Part shown: one piece after another, positions 25,847 to 33,991 of the stretch
How positions within the stretch are numbered: the stretch's first letter is position 1
Layout: every line of letters starts with the position of its first letter
Notes under the pieces: model-generated
What the model saw: only the letters and a program-made list of their open reading frames with translations
Database searches by the model: none
What the model was told of the DNA's origin: nothing
Source: Methylibium sp035762065
Lineage (GTDB): Bacteria; Pseudomonadota; Gammaproteobacteria; Burkholderiales; Burkholderiaceae_C
Assembly (NCBI RefSeq): GCF_035762065.1
Contig: NZ_DASTPW010000020.1
Span: 15,537 to 79,536, forward strand
Direction of reading: 5' to 3'
DNA: 64,000 bases
Position numbers and translations under genes: made by a program

Positions 25847-26299
25847 TCAGTGGATCAACCGATCCTCGTCATCGACGAACAGCTCGTCGAGGATCAGCGC
25901 ATCGGGCTCCTCGCCAAGGCTCCAGAACACCATCAGCACGATGACCTTCAGGTCCTCGAGCGCAAGCGGCGCGTCGCTGACCGCCATCGCGCGATCGACC
26001 ACCATCTCGCGCATCGGCGGGCGCAGGACGCCGGCCGATTCGAGGAAGCTGATGAAGCCGATCGAGGCCGATCCGAGCTTGGCCTGTTCACCCGGCGAAT
26101 AGACGCGCAGCGCGCTCGAGTCGCGTGTCTCGGCGCAGTTGGCCGCAGCCTCGTTCAGGCCGGCCAGCCAGCCGAGCGCGTCTTCGATCTCCTCGTTCTC
26201 GAAACCGACCGCCGAGAGCTTGCGCGAGAGCTGCCGGTGGTCGGGACAGGCGTTCGCCTGCCAGTAGTTTTCGTAGAGGTAGACGAGGACTTCGAACAT
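25847..26299 (-). CDS. smg: DUF494 family protein Smg
   Basis: The product is 150 residues. The sequence starts MFEVLVYLYENYWQ and continues RQLSRKLSAVGFENEEIEDALGWLAGL, the Smg family pattern. Its C-terminus, VIVLMVFWSLGEEPDALILDELF, is also diagnostic. Smg is a conserved acidic protein of unsettled function always found downstream of dprA. ATG at 26299 is used; a TTG nine bases upstream is less likely. In related genomes topA usually follows; here the convergent DUF1631 gene occupies that place. Confidence 0.93.
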   Translation of the reverse strand: MFEVLVYLYENYWQANACPDHRQLSRKLSAVGFENEEIEDALGWLAGLNEAAANCAETRDSSALRVYSPGEQAKLGSASIGFISFLESAGVLRPPMREMVVDRAMAVSDAPLALEDLKVIVLMVFWSLGEEPDALILDELFVDDEDRLIH

Positions 26300-26347
26300 G
26301 CGGGCCAAGATAACACAGGGGTTTCGGTGCTCCGGCCCTTCCGGGTT

Positions 26348-27427
26348 TCAGGCGCGCACGACGCGCTGATAGCTTTGCCCAGGCAGCCGCGCGACGCGCC
26401 CGGCCAGCTCCAAATCGAGCAGCTTGGCACTCAAGGTGGCCGGCTCGATGCCGGTGCGCAGGCACAGTTGATCGAGCGTCGCCGCCTCGTGGCCGAGCGC
26501 AGCCAGCAGCGGGTCGTCGTCCATCGCCTCGGGCACGGGTGCAGGCGCGGCCTGTGGCGCGAGCTTCGGCTGCGCCACCCAGCGGAGTTCGTCGAGGATG
26601 TCCTCGGCGCGTTCGACCAGCTTCGCGCCCTGCTTGATCAGCGCATGGCAGCCGCGCGACTGCGGCGAGTGGATGGAGCCCGGCAGTGCGAACACCTCTC
26701 GGCCTGCCTCGACCGCGAGCCGCGCGGTGATCAGCGAGCCCGACGCCAGCGCCGCCTCGACCACCAGCGTGCCGCGCGCCAGCCCGGCGATCAGCCGGTT
26801 GCGCTGCGGGAAGTTCTGCGCGAGCGCCGGCATGCCGACGGGGAAGTCGCTGACGATCAGGCCCTCGCGCGCGATACGGTGCGCGAGCGTAAGGTGGCGC
26901 TTCGGGTAGACGCGGTCGAGCCCGGTACCGACGATCGCGATCGTCGAGCCCGGCCCTTCCAGGCCGCCCGCATGTGCCTTGCCGTCGATGCCGAGCGCGA
27001 GGCCCGAGACGATCGTCAGGCCGGCGCGGCTCATCGCCGCGGCGAACTGGCGCGCGTTCTCTTCACCCTGCGGCGTCGGGTTGCGGCTGCCGACGATCGC
27101 GATCGTCGGCGCATGGAGCAGTTCGACGCGACCGATCGCGTAGACGAGCAGCGGCGGGTCGGGCGCCTCGAGCCATGCCTGCGGATAGGCCGGATCGCCC
27201 AGCGCGAAGATGTGGCGCGGCGCATCGGCTTCGGCGGCGTCGAGCCAGGCACGGGTCGCGGCGAGCAGGCGGTCGAAGGCTTCGTCCGGCGCTTTGGTTG
27301 CCCCGACCCGCGCGACCGCCGCTTCGGCCGAGCCGTGCCGCACGAGCAATTGCCGCGCGGCTTCGCGCCCGATGCCGGGCGCTTCGGCGAGCCGCAGCCA
27401 GGCGGCGAGTTCTTCCGGCTCCAGCAT
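26348..27427 (-). CDS. dprA: DNA-processing protein DprA
   Basis: The product is 359 residues. DprA protects incoming single-stranded DNA during natural transformation and loads RecA. The Rossmann-like core carries IAIVGSRNPTPQGEENARQFA (with one more residue beyond the motif), SGLALGIDGKAHAGGL and NRLIAGLARGTLVVEAALASGSLITARLA. A C-terminal winged helix (about 285-355) follows an Ala/Pro linker. ATG at 27427 begins MLEPEELAAWLRLA. It sits between LysM (32 bases) and smg (48 bases) on the same strand. Presence of dprA alone does not prove competence. Confidence 0.95.
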   Translation of the reverse strand: MLEPEELAAWLRLAEAPGIGREAARQLLVRHGSAEAAVARVGATKAPDEAFDRLLAATRAWLDAAEADAPRHIFALGDPAYPQAWLEAPDPPLLVYAIGRVELLHAPTIAIVGSRNPTPQGEENARQFAAAMSRAGLTIVSGLALGIDGKAHAGGLEGPGSTIAIVGTGLDRVYPKRHLTLAHRIAREGLIVSDFPVGMPALAQNFPQRNRLIAGLARGTLVVEAALASGSLITARLAVEAGREVFALPGSIHSPQSRGCHALIKQGAKLVERAEDILDELRWVAQPKLAPQAAPAPVPEAMDDDPLLAALGHEAATLDQLCLRTGIEPATLSAKLLDLELAGRVARLPGQSYQRVVRA

Positions 27428-27459
27428 CAGGCTGGAAGGAGTCGCGTCGTCGGCCCGAG

Positions 27460-28635
27460 TCAGGGTTCGGTGAAGCGATCGCCGCGCGAGACCGGCTCGT
27501 TGACGTTGAGGATCAGCGCGTAAGCCATCCGGTCGAAGACGCGGAAGACGAACAGCAGGCCGTGCCGCTCGTCGGGCAGGCGCACCGGCTGAGCGCGGCC
27601 GCCTTGCGTCGTGTCGCGCTCGAGCGCGCCGGCACGCCACAGCGCGAGCACGTGGCCGCGCTCGAGCCCGTCCCGCGCCCCCTTGTTCAACGCGACGATC
27701 TGGTTCTGGCCCGCGTTCAGCGCCTCTCCATAAACGCTGACGATGCGCCCGGCGACCGGCGCGCCGGGCGCGCGCGGCACGTAGGGCGAGTAGTCCTTGG
27801 CCTGCGAAGGCGCGAGGCGGTTGCCGACGTTCGCTTCGAGCCGGCTCTCGGCGATGCGGAAGGTCGCGGGCACCACCTCGCCCTTCTCGTTGGTCGTGCC
27901 TTCGCGTTCGTACTGCGCGGTCGCGACGTAGACGCCCTCGTAGCCCAGCACCGCCTCGGTGTCCGGATCCTTCAGCGGCTTCGGCTGCTGGAACACCGTC
28001 CATTCGCGCGCCGCGCTGACGTCGCCGCGCACATAGGCCGCATCGCCGCGACCGAGCAGCACGCGGCCCTCCTGCGTCGCGACGATCCGCGGCGCGCGTT
28101 CGAGGTCGTCGTTCTCGAAGATGACCGCATCGTTGAGGAAGCTTTCGATCGACTTCAGGGGCACCGCGGCGATCGGACCCGACGACGCCCCCGCGTCGCG
28201 CACCCGCGGCGAAAGCTTGACCGTTCCGCCCGGGCCCTGCGCGACGCGCAGACGCGCGCGGTCGCCGCTCTTGTCGAGCACCAGCAGCTGGCCGGGGTAG
28301 ATGAGATGCGGGTTGCGGATCTGGTCGAGGTTCATGCCCCAGAGCTCGGGCCAGCGCCACGGGCTCCTGAGGAAAAGCTTGGAGATGTCCCACAGCGTGT
28401 CGCCGCGCTTGACCGTGTACTGATCGGGCGCGGTCGGCGAAAGCTCGGACAGCGCGACGCCGGTCTGCGCGACCTGCTGCGCGGTGCTGCGCTGCTTCGG
28501 CGTGATCGGGAAATTCGGTTCGGCGGCAAAAGCCGCGCTGCAGGCCAGCACGAGGGCGCAGACGGTGCCGAACGAGCGAAGCGGTGAGCGCCCAAGCCTC
28601 GCGGCGGTGGCAACGGGGGTCATCGTGCAAGTCAT
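27460..28635 (-). CDS. LysM-domain exported protein
   Basis: The product is 391 residues. A signal peptide ends near AFAAEP (about residue 38). One LysM domain follows (YTVKRGDTLWDISKLFLRSPWRW, then NPHLIYPGQLLVL), which binds peptidoglycan. The C-terminal 250 residues include VFQQPKPLKDPDTEAVLGYEG and RIVSVYGEALNAGQNQIVALNKGARDGLERG, resembling a barrel-like domain found in this family. It always precedes dprA in Burkholderiales. ATG at 28635 (MTCTMTPVA) has GGAGAG upstream; ATG at 28623 is an alternative. Its promoter must lie in the 241-base divergent gap shared with def. Confidence 0.9.
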   Translation of the reverse strand: MTCTMTPVATAARLGRSPLRSFGTVCALVLACSAAFAAEPNFPITPKQRSTAQQVAQTGVALSELSPTAPDQYTVKRGDTLWDISKLFLRSPWRWPELWGMNLDQIRNPHLIYPGQLLVLDKSGDRARLRVAQGPGGTVKLSPRVRDAGASSGPIAAVPLKSIESFLNDAVIFENDDLERAPRIVATQEGRVLLGRGDAAYVRGDVSAAREWTVFQQPKPLKDPDTEAVLGYEGVYVATAQYEREGTTNEKGEVVPATFRIAESRLEANVGNRLAPSQAKDYSPYVPRAPGAPVAGRIVSVYGEALNAGQNQIVALNKGARDGLERGHVLALWRAGALERDTTQGGRAQPVRLPDERHGLLFVFRVFDRMAYALILNVNEPVSRGDRFTEP

Positions 28636-28876
28636 CGGGCTCTCTCCGTGGACGACGGCATGCTCCCGTCCGGCGCCCCATGTTTTATGCGAGGTCTCGT
28701 GCGGCATCGCCGCCGGCTTGCTCGCGCTTGCGCGAAAATCCTCACTTCGCTTCGAAGATTCTGCCGACAAAGCCTTGCTGTCGCAACGAAACCACCGGCC
28801 TGCGAGCCCGCACGAACGGTAGCCCTTCACGGCCTTCCGCGGCCCCGCGGGCAAGCGTCTCGCAGGCACCGATGCC
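28636..28876. promoter_or_regulatory. Divergent intergenic region between LysM gene and def
   Basis: This 241-base gap separates two divergent starts and must hold both promoters. It is locally richer in A+T around 28680-28790 (for example GCGAAAATCC and TCGAAGATTC). On the minus strand CATAAAAC near 28683 is a possible -10. I see no strong -35 partner on either strand, so exact promoters are not assigned. Confidence 0.4.
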
Positions 28877-29389
28877 ATGACTCAGCTCGACATCCTTCGC
28901 TACCCCGACCCACGCCTGCACACGATCGCCAAGCCGGTGGCGGTGGTCGATGCGCGCATCCGCCAGCTCGCCGACGACATGCTCGAGACGATGTACGCCG
29001 CCGAAGGCGTCGGCCTCGCGGCGACGCAGGTCGACGTGCACGAGCGGCTGATCGTGATCGACGTCTCCGAAGGTCGCGACGAGCCGCTGGTGCTGATCAA
29101 TCCGGAGCTCGTCGCCACCAGCGACGAGATGACGATGGGCGACGAAGGTTGCCTGTCGGTGCCGCAGATCTACGACAAGGTGCCGCGCCACGCGCGGGTG
29201 CGCGTGCGCGCGCTCGGCCGCGACGGCGAGCCCTTCGAGTTCGACGCCGACGGGCTGCTGTCGGTGTGCGTGCAGCACGAGATGGATCACCTCGTCGGCA
29301 AGGTCTTCGTCGAGTACCTGTCGCCGCTCAAGCGCAACCGCATCAAGACCAAGATGCTGAAGAAGGCGAAGGAGGAAGCCGGCGCCTGA
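28877..29389 (+). CDS. def: Peptide deformylase
   Basis: The product is 170 residues. It removes the formyl group from the N-terminal Met of new proteins and uses a bound metal (Fe2+). All three motifs are intact: GVGLAATQ (about 45-52), EGCLSVP with the metal cysteine (about 91-97), and QHEMDHLVG with two metal histidines and the catalytic Glu (about 135-143). The basic C-terminus KTKMLKKAKEEAGA is usual. fmt, the opposing activity that adds the formyl group, starts 28 bases downstream. Confidence 0.97.
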   Translation: MTQLDILRYPDPRLHTIAKPVAVVDARIRQLADDMLETMYAAEGVGLAATQVDVHERLIVIDVSEGRDEPLVLINPELVATSDEMTMGDEGCLSVPQIYDKVPRHARVRVRALGRDGEPFEFDADGLLSVCVQHEMDHLVGKVFVEYLSPLKRNRIKTKMLKKAKEEAGA

Positions 29390-29417
29390 GCGCGGCCTTC
29401 CCGCTTCGATCGACGCC

Positions 29418-30371
29418 GTGAGACTCGCCTTCGCCGGCACCCCGGAGTTCGCGCGCGTCGCGCTCGAACACCTGCTCGACGCGGGCTTCGAGCTGCCGCT
29501 GGTGCTGACGCAGCCGGACCGCCCCGCCGGGCGCGGCATGAAGCTGCAGGCTTCGCCGGTCAAGCAGCTGGCGCAGCAACGCGGCCTTGCCGTCGTGCAG
29601 CCCAAGAGCCTGAAGCTCGACGGCGCTCACCGTGCCGACGCCGAAGCCGCGCGCGCGGCCTTGAGCGACGCGCGCATCGATGCGCTGATCGTCGCCGCCT
29701 ACGGCCTGTTGCTGCCGGCTTGGACGCTCGCGTTGCCGCCGCTCGGCGGCCTGAACATCCACGCCTCGTTGCTGCCGCGCTGGCGCGGTGCCGCGCCGAT
29801 CCACCGTGCGATCGAAGCCGGCGACACGCAGACCGGCATCTGCATCATGCAGATGGACGAGGGCCTGGACACCGGCCCGGTGCTCGCCGCGCGTGCCGAG
29901 CCGATCCGTGCCGACGACACCACCGCGAGCCTGCACGACCGGCTGGCGCCGCTGGGTGCGCGGCTCGTCGTCGAGGTGCTGCGGCGTTTCGACGGCGGCG
30001 CGGCGCCACCGCCGCAAGGCCAGCCGGACGACGGCGTCAGCTACGCCCGCAAGATCGAGAAGCACGAGGCCCGCTTCGACTGGCGCGCCTCGGCCGAGGC
30101 GATCGAGCGCCGCGTGCGCGCCTTCGACCCCTTCCCAGGCGCCAGCTTCGAGTGGCGCGGCGAGACGCTGAAGCTCTGGCGCGCCGAAGTCGTCGAAGCC
30201 TCGGGCGTGCCGGGTCAGGTGATCGCCGGCGGTGCCGAGCCGGTGGTGGCCTGCGGGCGCGGCGCGTTGAAGCTGCTCCAGGTGCAGCGCGCCGGCGGAC
30301 GCCGCATCGCCGCACGCGAGCTGTTCGAGTCGTACCCGCCCTCGGTCGGCGCGCCGCTCGCCGTCCCTTGA
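29418..30371 (+). CDS. fmt: Methionyl-tRNA formyltransferase
   Basis: The product is 317 residues. It formylates initiator Met-tRNA with 10-formyl-tetrahydrofolate. The catalytic region NIHASLLPRWRGAAPIHRAI (about 111-130) contains the conserved Asn and His. The SLLPRWRGAAPI core, then GDTQTGICIMQMDEGLDTGPVL, and the C-terminal tRNA-binding domain (about 205-310) are present. GTG at 29418 gives VRLAFAGTPEFARVALEHLL, the standard start. It lies with def as in most bacteria; htpX starts 65 bases later. Confidence 0.96.
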   Translation: MRLAFAGTPEFARVALEHLLDAGFELPLVLTQPDRPAGRGMKLQASPVKQLAQQRGLAVVQPKSLKLDGAHRADAEAARAALSDARIDALIVAAYGLLLPAWTLALPPLGGLNIHASLLPRWRGAAPIHRAIEAGDTQTGICIMQMDEGLDTGPVLAARAEPIRADDTTASLHDRLAPLGARLVVEVLRRFDGGAAPPPQGQPDDGVSYARKIEKHEARFDWRASAEAIERRVRAFDPFPGASFEWRGETLKLWRAEVVEASGVPGQVIAGGAEPVVACGRGALKLLQVQRAGGRRIAARELFESYPPSVGAPLAVP

Positions 30372-30436
30372 ACTCGCGCGGCCGGCCGGCATCTACGCCG
30401 GGCGCCGACGTGGCGTGGCTCGAAGGACCTTGCGTC

Positions 30437-31297
30437 ATGTTCAATCTGGTGAAGACCGCCGTGCTGATGGCCGCGATCACGGCGCTGTTCATGGCGATCG
30501 GCGCGGTGCTGGGCGGCCGGCAGGGCATGGCGATCGCGCTGGTCGTCGCGCTCGGCATGAACTTCTTCAGCTACTGGTTCAGCGACAAGCTGGTGCTGCG
30601 CATGTACAACGCCCGCGAGGTCGATGCGAGCAGCGCGCCGGCGTTCTACCGGATGGTCGCCGAGCTGGCCGAGCGCGCCGGGCTGCCGATGCCGCGCGTC
30701 TACCTGATCGACGAGAACGCGCCGAACGCCTTCGCGACCGGCCGCAATCCGGCCAACGCCGCGGTCGCCGCGACCACCGGCATCCTGCGCGTGCTCAGCG
30801 AACGCGAGCTGCGCGGCGTGATGGCGCACGAGCTCGCGCACGTGAAGCACCGCGACATCCTCATCAGCACGATCAGCGCGACGATGGCCGGCGCGATCTC
30901 GATGCTCGCCAACTTCGCGATGTTCTTCGGCGGCCGCGACAGCGAAGGCCGGCCCACGAACCCGTTCGCGTCCATCGCGGTGATGCTGCTCGCGCCGCTG
31001 GCCGCAAGCCTGATCCAGATGGCGATCAGCCGCGCCCGCGAGTTCGAGGCCGACCGCGGCGGCGCCGAGATCTCCGGCGATCCGGCCGCGCTCGCGAGTG
31101 CGCTGGAAAAGATCCACGCCCACGCGCAACGCGGCCGGCCGCTCGGCGCGACCGAGCGCCACCCCGAAACCGCGCAGATGATGATCATGAATCCGCTCTC
31201 GGGCGGCGGCCTGCGCGGGCTGTTCAGCACCCACCCTTCGACCGAGGAGCGGGTCGAGAAGCTGATGCGGATGGCGCGCGCCGGCGTCGCCGTCTGA
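30437..31297 (+). CDS. htpX: Membrane zinc metalloprotease HtpX
   Basis: The product is 286 residues. HtpX degrades misfolded membrane proteins with FtsH. Two N-terminal membrane helices (about 5-25 and 29-50) precede the active site MAHELAHVKHRD (HExxH-type, about 131-142). Two further helices follow, and the third zinc ligand is in SRAREFEADRGGAEI (about 198-212). AAGGA lies ten bases before ATG 30437. Neighbours fmt and htpX are adjacent in many Burkholderiales. Induction by CpxR-like stress control is known elsewhere, but no site is visible here. Confidence 0.95.
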   Translation: MFNLVKTAVLMAAITALFMAIGAVLGGRQGMAIALVVALGMNFFSYWFSDKLVLRMYNAREVDASSAPAFYRMVAELAERAGLPMPRVYLIDENAPNAFATGRNPANAAVAATTGILRVLSERELRGVMAHELAHVKHRDILISTISATMAGAISMLANFAMFFGGRDSEGRPTNPFASIAVMLLAPLAASLIQMAISRAREFEADRGGAEISGDPAALASALEKIHAHAQRGRPLGATERHPETAQMMIMNPLSGGGLRGLFSTHPSTEERVEKLMRMARAGVAV

Positions 31298-31355
31298 CGC
31301 GGAGCCCGGCGGCCGCGGGCTCAAGTCCGCCGCCGGCCGGCCGATACAGGGCGCC

Positions 31356-31856
31356 ATGAGTGCGTCCCTGGTCCCGATCCCCGCGTCGCTGCGCCGAACG
31401 GCCACGGCCCTCGCCGTCGTGAGCGCCGCGCTGGTGGCCGGCTGCGACCTGACCGGCGCGGAAGCCGCAGAGAAAGCCACCGCGCAGCGCGAAGCCGACG
31501 GCAAGGCCGTCGGCAGCGCGTGCCGCCACGCCGGCCGGGCCATCGAGGACTGCTACGCGCTGAACCCGAAAGCGCAGCGCGCGGCGATCTTCGCCGGCTG
31601 GCGCGAGATGGACGAGTACATGCGCGAGAACAAGCTCGAAGCCGTCGCGCCGAGCGCGCCCGCGCCGTCCGCGAAGGCGGAACGGGCCGACAAGGCCGAA
31701 CGCGCCGACAAGCTCGCCGACGGCTCGGGCGGCAAGCTCGAAGCCCGCCCCGCGCGCGCCGAGAAACGCGCCGTCGAGCCGCCGTCGGCCGAGGTCGGCA
31801 CCGGCCGCGTCGAGCTGCCGCCGAAGCCGCGGGTGGTGCGCCCCGAGCCCGGCTGA
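31356..31856 (+). CDS. Probable lipoprotein, unknown
   Basis: The product is 166 residues. The signal sequence RTATALAVVSAALVAGC ends in a lipobox with the lipid-bearing cysteine at residue 30 (LVAGC). The mature part has two more cysteines (SACRHAGRAIEDCYALNP), then AIFAGWREMDEYMRENKLE. A low-complexity Ala/Lys/Glu/Pro tail follows. No family is recognised beyond lipoprotein, though the pattern of a short cysteine-containing head with a charged tail recurs in Burkholderiales. It lies 58 bases after htpX and 107 bases before the GIN-domain gene. Confidence 0.72.
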   Translation: MSASLVPIPASLRRTATALAVVSAALVAGCDLTGAEAAEKATAQREADGKAVGSACRHAGRAIEDCYALNPKAQRAAIFAGWREMDEYMRENKLEAVAPSAPAPSAKAERADKAERADKLADGSGGKLEARPARAEKRAVEPPSAEVGTGRVELPPKPRVVRPEPG

Positions 31857-31963
31857 AGCCGCGCGCGGCTGGCCGGTCGGCGCGGGCGGCGGTCTGTCGC
31901 GCCGCGCTCGCCTTCGCCCGCGCGCGCGGGCGAGACTGCGGTCTGCCCGCTTCCCAAGCCGCC

Positions 31964-32719
31964 ATGCCTGCCTCGCCCCCCTCTTCAGCGCGCCGCCTGC
32001 TGCTGGCTGCCGTCTTCGTCGCCGCCTCGATGCCTGCGGCAAGCTGGAGCCAGCCGGCCCGCCTGGTCGCAAGCGGCAAGCCGGCCAGCGAGCGCCGCGA
32101 ACTCGCGGACTTCCGCGCGCTGCACCTGAAGGCCGACTTCAAGGTCGTCGTCGAGCCGGGCGGCGGGCCAGGTGTCGAGCTGCGCGGCGACGACAACCTG
32201 CTGGGCGCCGTCGAGACCCGCATCGTCGAGGCCGAAGGCAGCCCGCGCACGCTGGAGCTGCGCTGGCGCGACGGCGTCTCGGTCGCGGGCAAGCGGCCGG
32301 TGACGGTCGTCGTCGGCGCCACGCAGCTCGGCGCGATCGCGATCTCGGGCTCGGGCCATGTCGAAGGCCGCGGCCTGGCCGGCGACTCGCTTGCGCTGGC
32401 GGTCGCCGGTTCGGGGGCGATCGAACTCAAGGCGATCCAGCAGGGCGAGGTCACCGTCACGATCGCGGGCAGCGGCGACGTCGAGCTCGAGGGCCGCGCG
32501 AGCCGGCTCAGCGCCAGCATCGCCGGCAGCGGCGAGGTCGAGGCCGAAAGGCTCGAGGCCGACACCGTGGCGGTCAAGATCGCCGGCAGCGGCGACGCTT
32601 CGGTGCTCGCCCGGCAGAGCCTGGCGGTGTCGATCGTCGGCAGCGGCAACGTCAGGCACCGGGGCGCGGCGACGCCCGAGGTCTCGATCGCCGGCAACGG
32701 CAAGGTCAGCCGGCGCTGA
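31964..32719 (+). CDS. Head GIN-domain (DUF2807) exported protein
   Basis: The product is 251 residues. A signal peptide (residues 1-29, ending ASWSQ) is followed by a region ADFRALHLKADFKVVVEPGGG. Five to six repeats built around I-x-GSG then fold as a right-handed beta-helix: ISGSGHVEGRGL, VAGSGAIEL, IAGSGDVELEG, IAGSGEVEAE, IAGSGDASVL, IVGSGNVRHRG. This is the putative auto-transporter adhesin 'head GIN' family. The role is unknown; adhesion is only a name-based guess. It lies upstream of azlC by 55 bases. Confidence 0.88.
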   Translation: MPASPPSSARRLLLAAVFVAASMPAASWSQPARLVASGKPASERRELADFRALHLKADFKVVVEPGGGPGVELRGDDNLLGAVETRIVEAEGSPRTLELRWRDGVSVAGKRPVTVVVGATQLGAIAISGSGHVEGRGLAGDSLALAVAGSGAIELKAIQQGEVTVTIAGSGDVELEGRASRLSASIAGSGEVEAERLEADTVAVKIAGSGDASVLARQSLAVSIVGSGNVRHRGAATPEVSIAGNGKVSRR

Positions 32720-32774
32720 GCGCGCCGCGGCGCCGCGCCGGCCCGGCGCGAGGGCGGTGGGACAATCCGCCGCG

Positions 32775-33587
32775 ATGTCCCCGTCTGCGCTCTCCCTGCG
32801 CGCCACGCTCGCGCATCCTGCTTATCGTGAAGCGGTCCGCGAGATGTCCGGCGTCTCGCTCGGCATCGCTGCGTGGGGGCTCGTGACCGGCGTGGCGATG
32901 GTCAAGAGCGGCCTCGGCGTGCCGCTCGCGCTGCTGATGAGCTTCACCGTCTACGCCGGCAGCGCACAGCTTGCGACGCTGCCGCTGATCGCGCTCGGCG
33001 CGCCGATCTGGGTCATCTGGACGACGGCCTTCTGCGTCAACCTGCGCTTCGTGATCTTCAGCGCGCAGTGGCGGCCCTACTTCATGCGCTACCGGCTGCG
33101 CGCGCGGCTGCTGCTCGGCTACGTGGCCGGCGACATCAACTACGTGCTGTTCATGAAGCGCTTCGCCGAGCCGGGCGGTGCGCCGCCGAAGTCGGCCGAC
33201 GGGCAGATCGAGTACTTCCTCGGTGGCGCGAGCGTGAACTACCTTGCGTGGCAGGTGCCGTCGGTGCTCGGCATCCTGCTGGCCGACGTGATCCCGACGC
33301 ACTGGGGGCTGGCCTTCGCCGGCACGCTGGCGCTGCTCGGGCTGACGTACTCGCTGGTGTCCGACCGCGCGACGGTGATCGCGGCGGTCGTCGCCGGCGC
33401 CGCGGCGGTGGCCGCCTTCGCGCTGCCGTTCAAGCTGCACATCGTCGTCGCGATCGCCGCGGCGGTCTGCGTCGGCCTGTTCATCGACGGCGACGGCGAC
33501 GCCAGCCGCCGCCTGCGCGCCTGGCTCGAGCGTCGCCCGGACACCGGGCCGCCGGCCGGCAGAACCGAAGCGAGGTGTGCGCAATGA
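32775..33587 (+). CDS. azlC: AzlC-type branched-chain amino acid exporter, large subunit
   Basis: The product is 270 residues with about six to seven membrane helices. SLGIAAWGLVTGVAMVKSGL, then SFTVYAGSAQLATLPLIALGAP and TTAFCVNLRFVIFSAQWRPYF, are the AzlC signatures. AzlCD exports branched-chain amino acids and their analogues. The AzlC C-terminus here has an extra cytoplasmic tail (about 245-270). Its TGA overlaps the azlD ATG (ATGA). A GACAAT -10-like hexamer ends eight bases before the ATG (32761-32766). Confidence 0.93.
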   Translation: MSPSALSLRATLAHPAYREAVREMSGVSLGIAAWGLVTGVAMVKSGLGVPLALLMSFTVYAGSAQLATLPLIALGAPIWVIWTTAFCVNLRFVIFSAQWRPYFMRYRLRARLLLGYVAGDINYVLFMKRFAEPGGAPPKSADGQIEYFLGGASVNYLAWQVPSVLGILLADVIPTHWGLAFAGTLALLGLTYSLVSDRATVIAAVVAGAAAVAAFALPFKLHIVVAIAAAVCVGLFIDGDGDASRRLRAWLERRPDTGPPAGRTEARCAQ

Positions 33588-33934
33588 CCGGGTTGCCGAT
33601 GAGCACCGGCGAGATCCTGCTGACCTTCGCCGGCCTGACCGTGATCACCGTCGTCACGCGCTGCTTCTTCTTCCTGTCCGAGCGCGAGCTGGTGCTGCCC
33701 GCCTGGGTGCAGCGTGGGCTGCGCTACGCGCCGCTGGCCGCGCTGGCGGCGGTGGTGGTGCCCGAGATCACGATGAGCGCCGGCCGCTTCGTCACCGAGC
33801 CCTGGCTCGATCCGCGCACCTACGCCGCGGCGGCCGGCAGCGCCTGGTTCTTCTGGCGGCGCGGCATCCTCGGCACGATCGTCGTCGGCATGGCGGTGCT
33901 GCTGGTGCTCAAGCTCGGCTTCGGGCTCGGCTGA
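33584..33934 (+). CDS. azlD: AzlD-type branched-chain amino acid exporter, small subunit
   Basis: The product is 116 residues with about four membrane helices. VITVVTRCFFFLSERELVLP and RYAPLAALAAVVVPEI are the AzlD hallmarks (TxxxR near the first helix, then YxPxAALAA). The ATG at 33584 overlaps the azlC stop by four bases, so the two subunits are translated in step. A strong hairpin with a T-run follows the stop. Confidence 0.92.
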   Translation: MTGLPMSTGEILLTFAGLTVITVVTRCFFFLSERELVLPAWVQRGLRYAPLAALAAVVVPEITMSAGRFVTEPWLDPRTYAAAAGSAWFFWRRGILGTIVVGMAVLLVLKLGFGLG

Positions 33935-33941
33935 TGCCGCG

Positions 33942-33972
33942 GCCGCGCGCTGCGCGGCGGTTCCACGTTTTT
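33942..33972 (+). terminator. Terminator after azlCD
   Basis: GCCGCGC (33942-33948) pairs perfectly with GCGCGGC (33952-33958) around loop GCT, and a TTTTT run is at 33968-33972. The T-run is nine bases after the stem, so it is not ideal. It separates azlCD from pgk. Confidence 0.6.
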
Positions 33973-33991
33973 CTGATCGAAGGAGCAAGGA

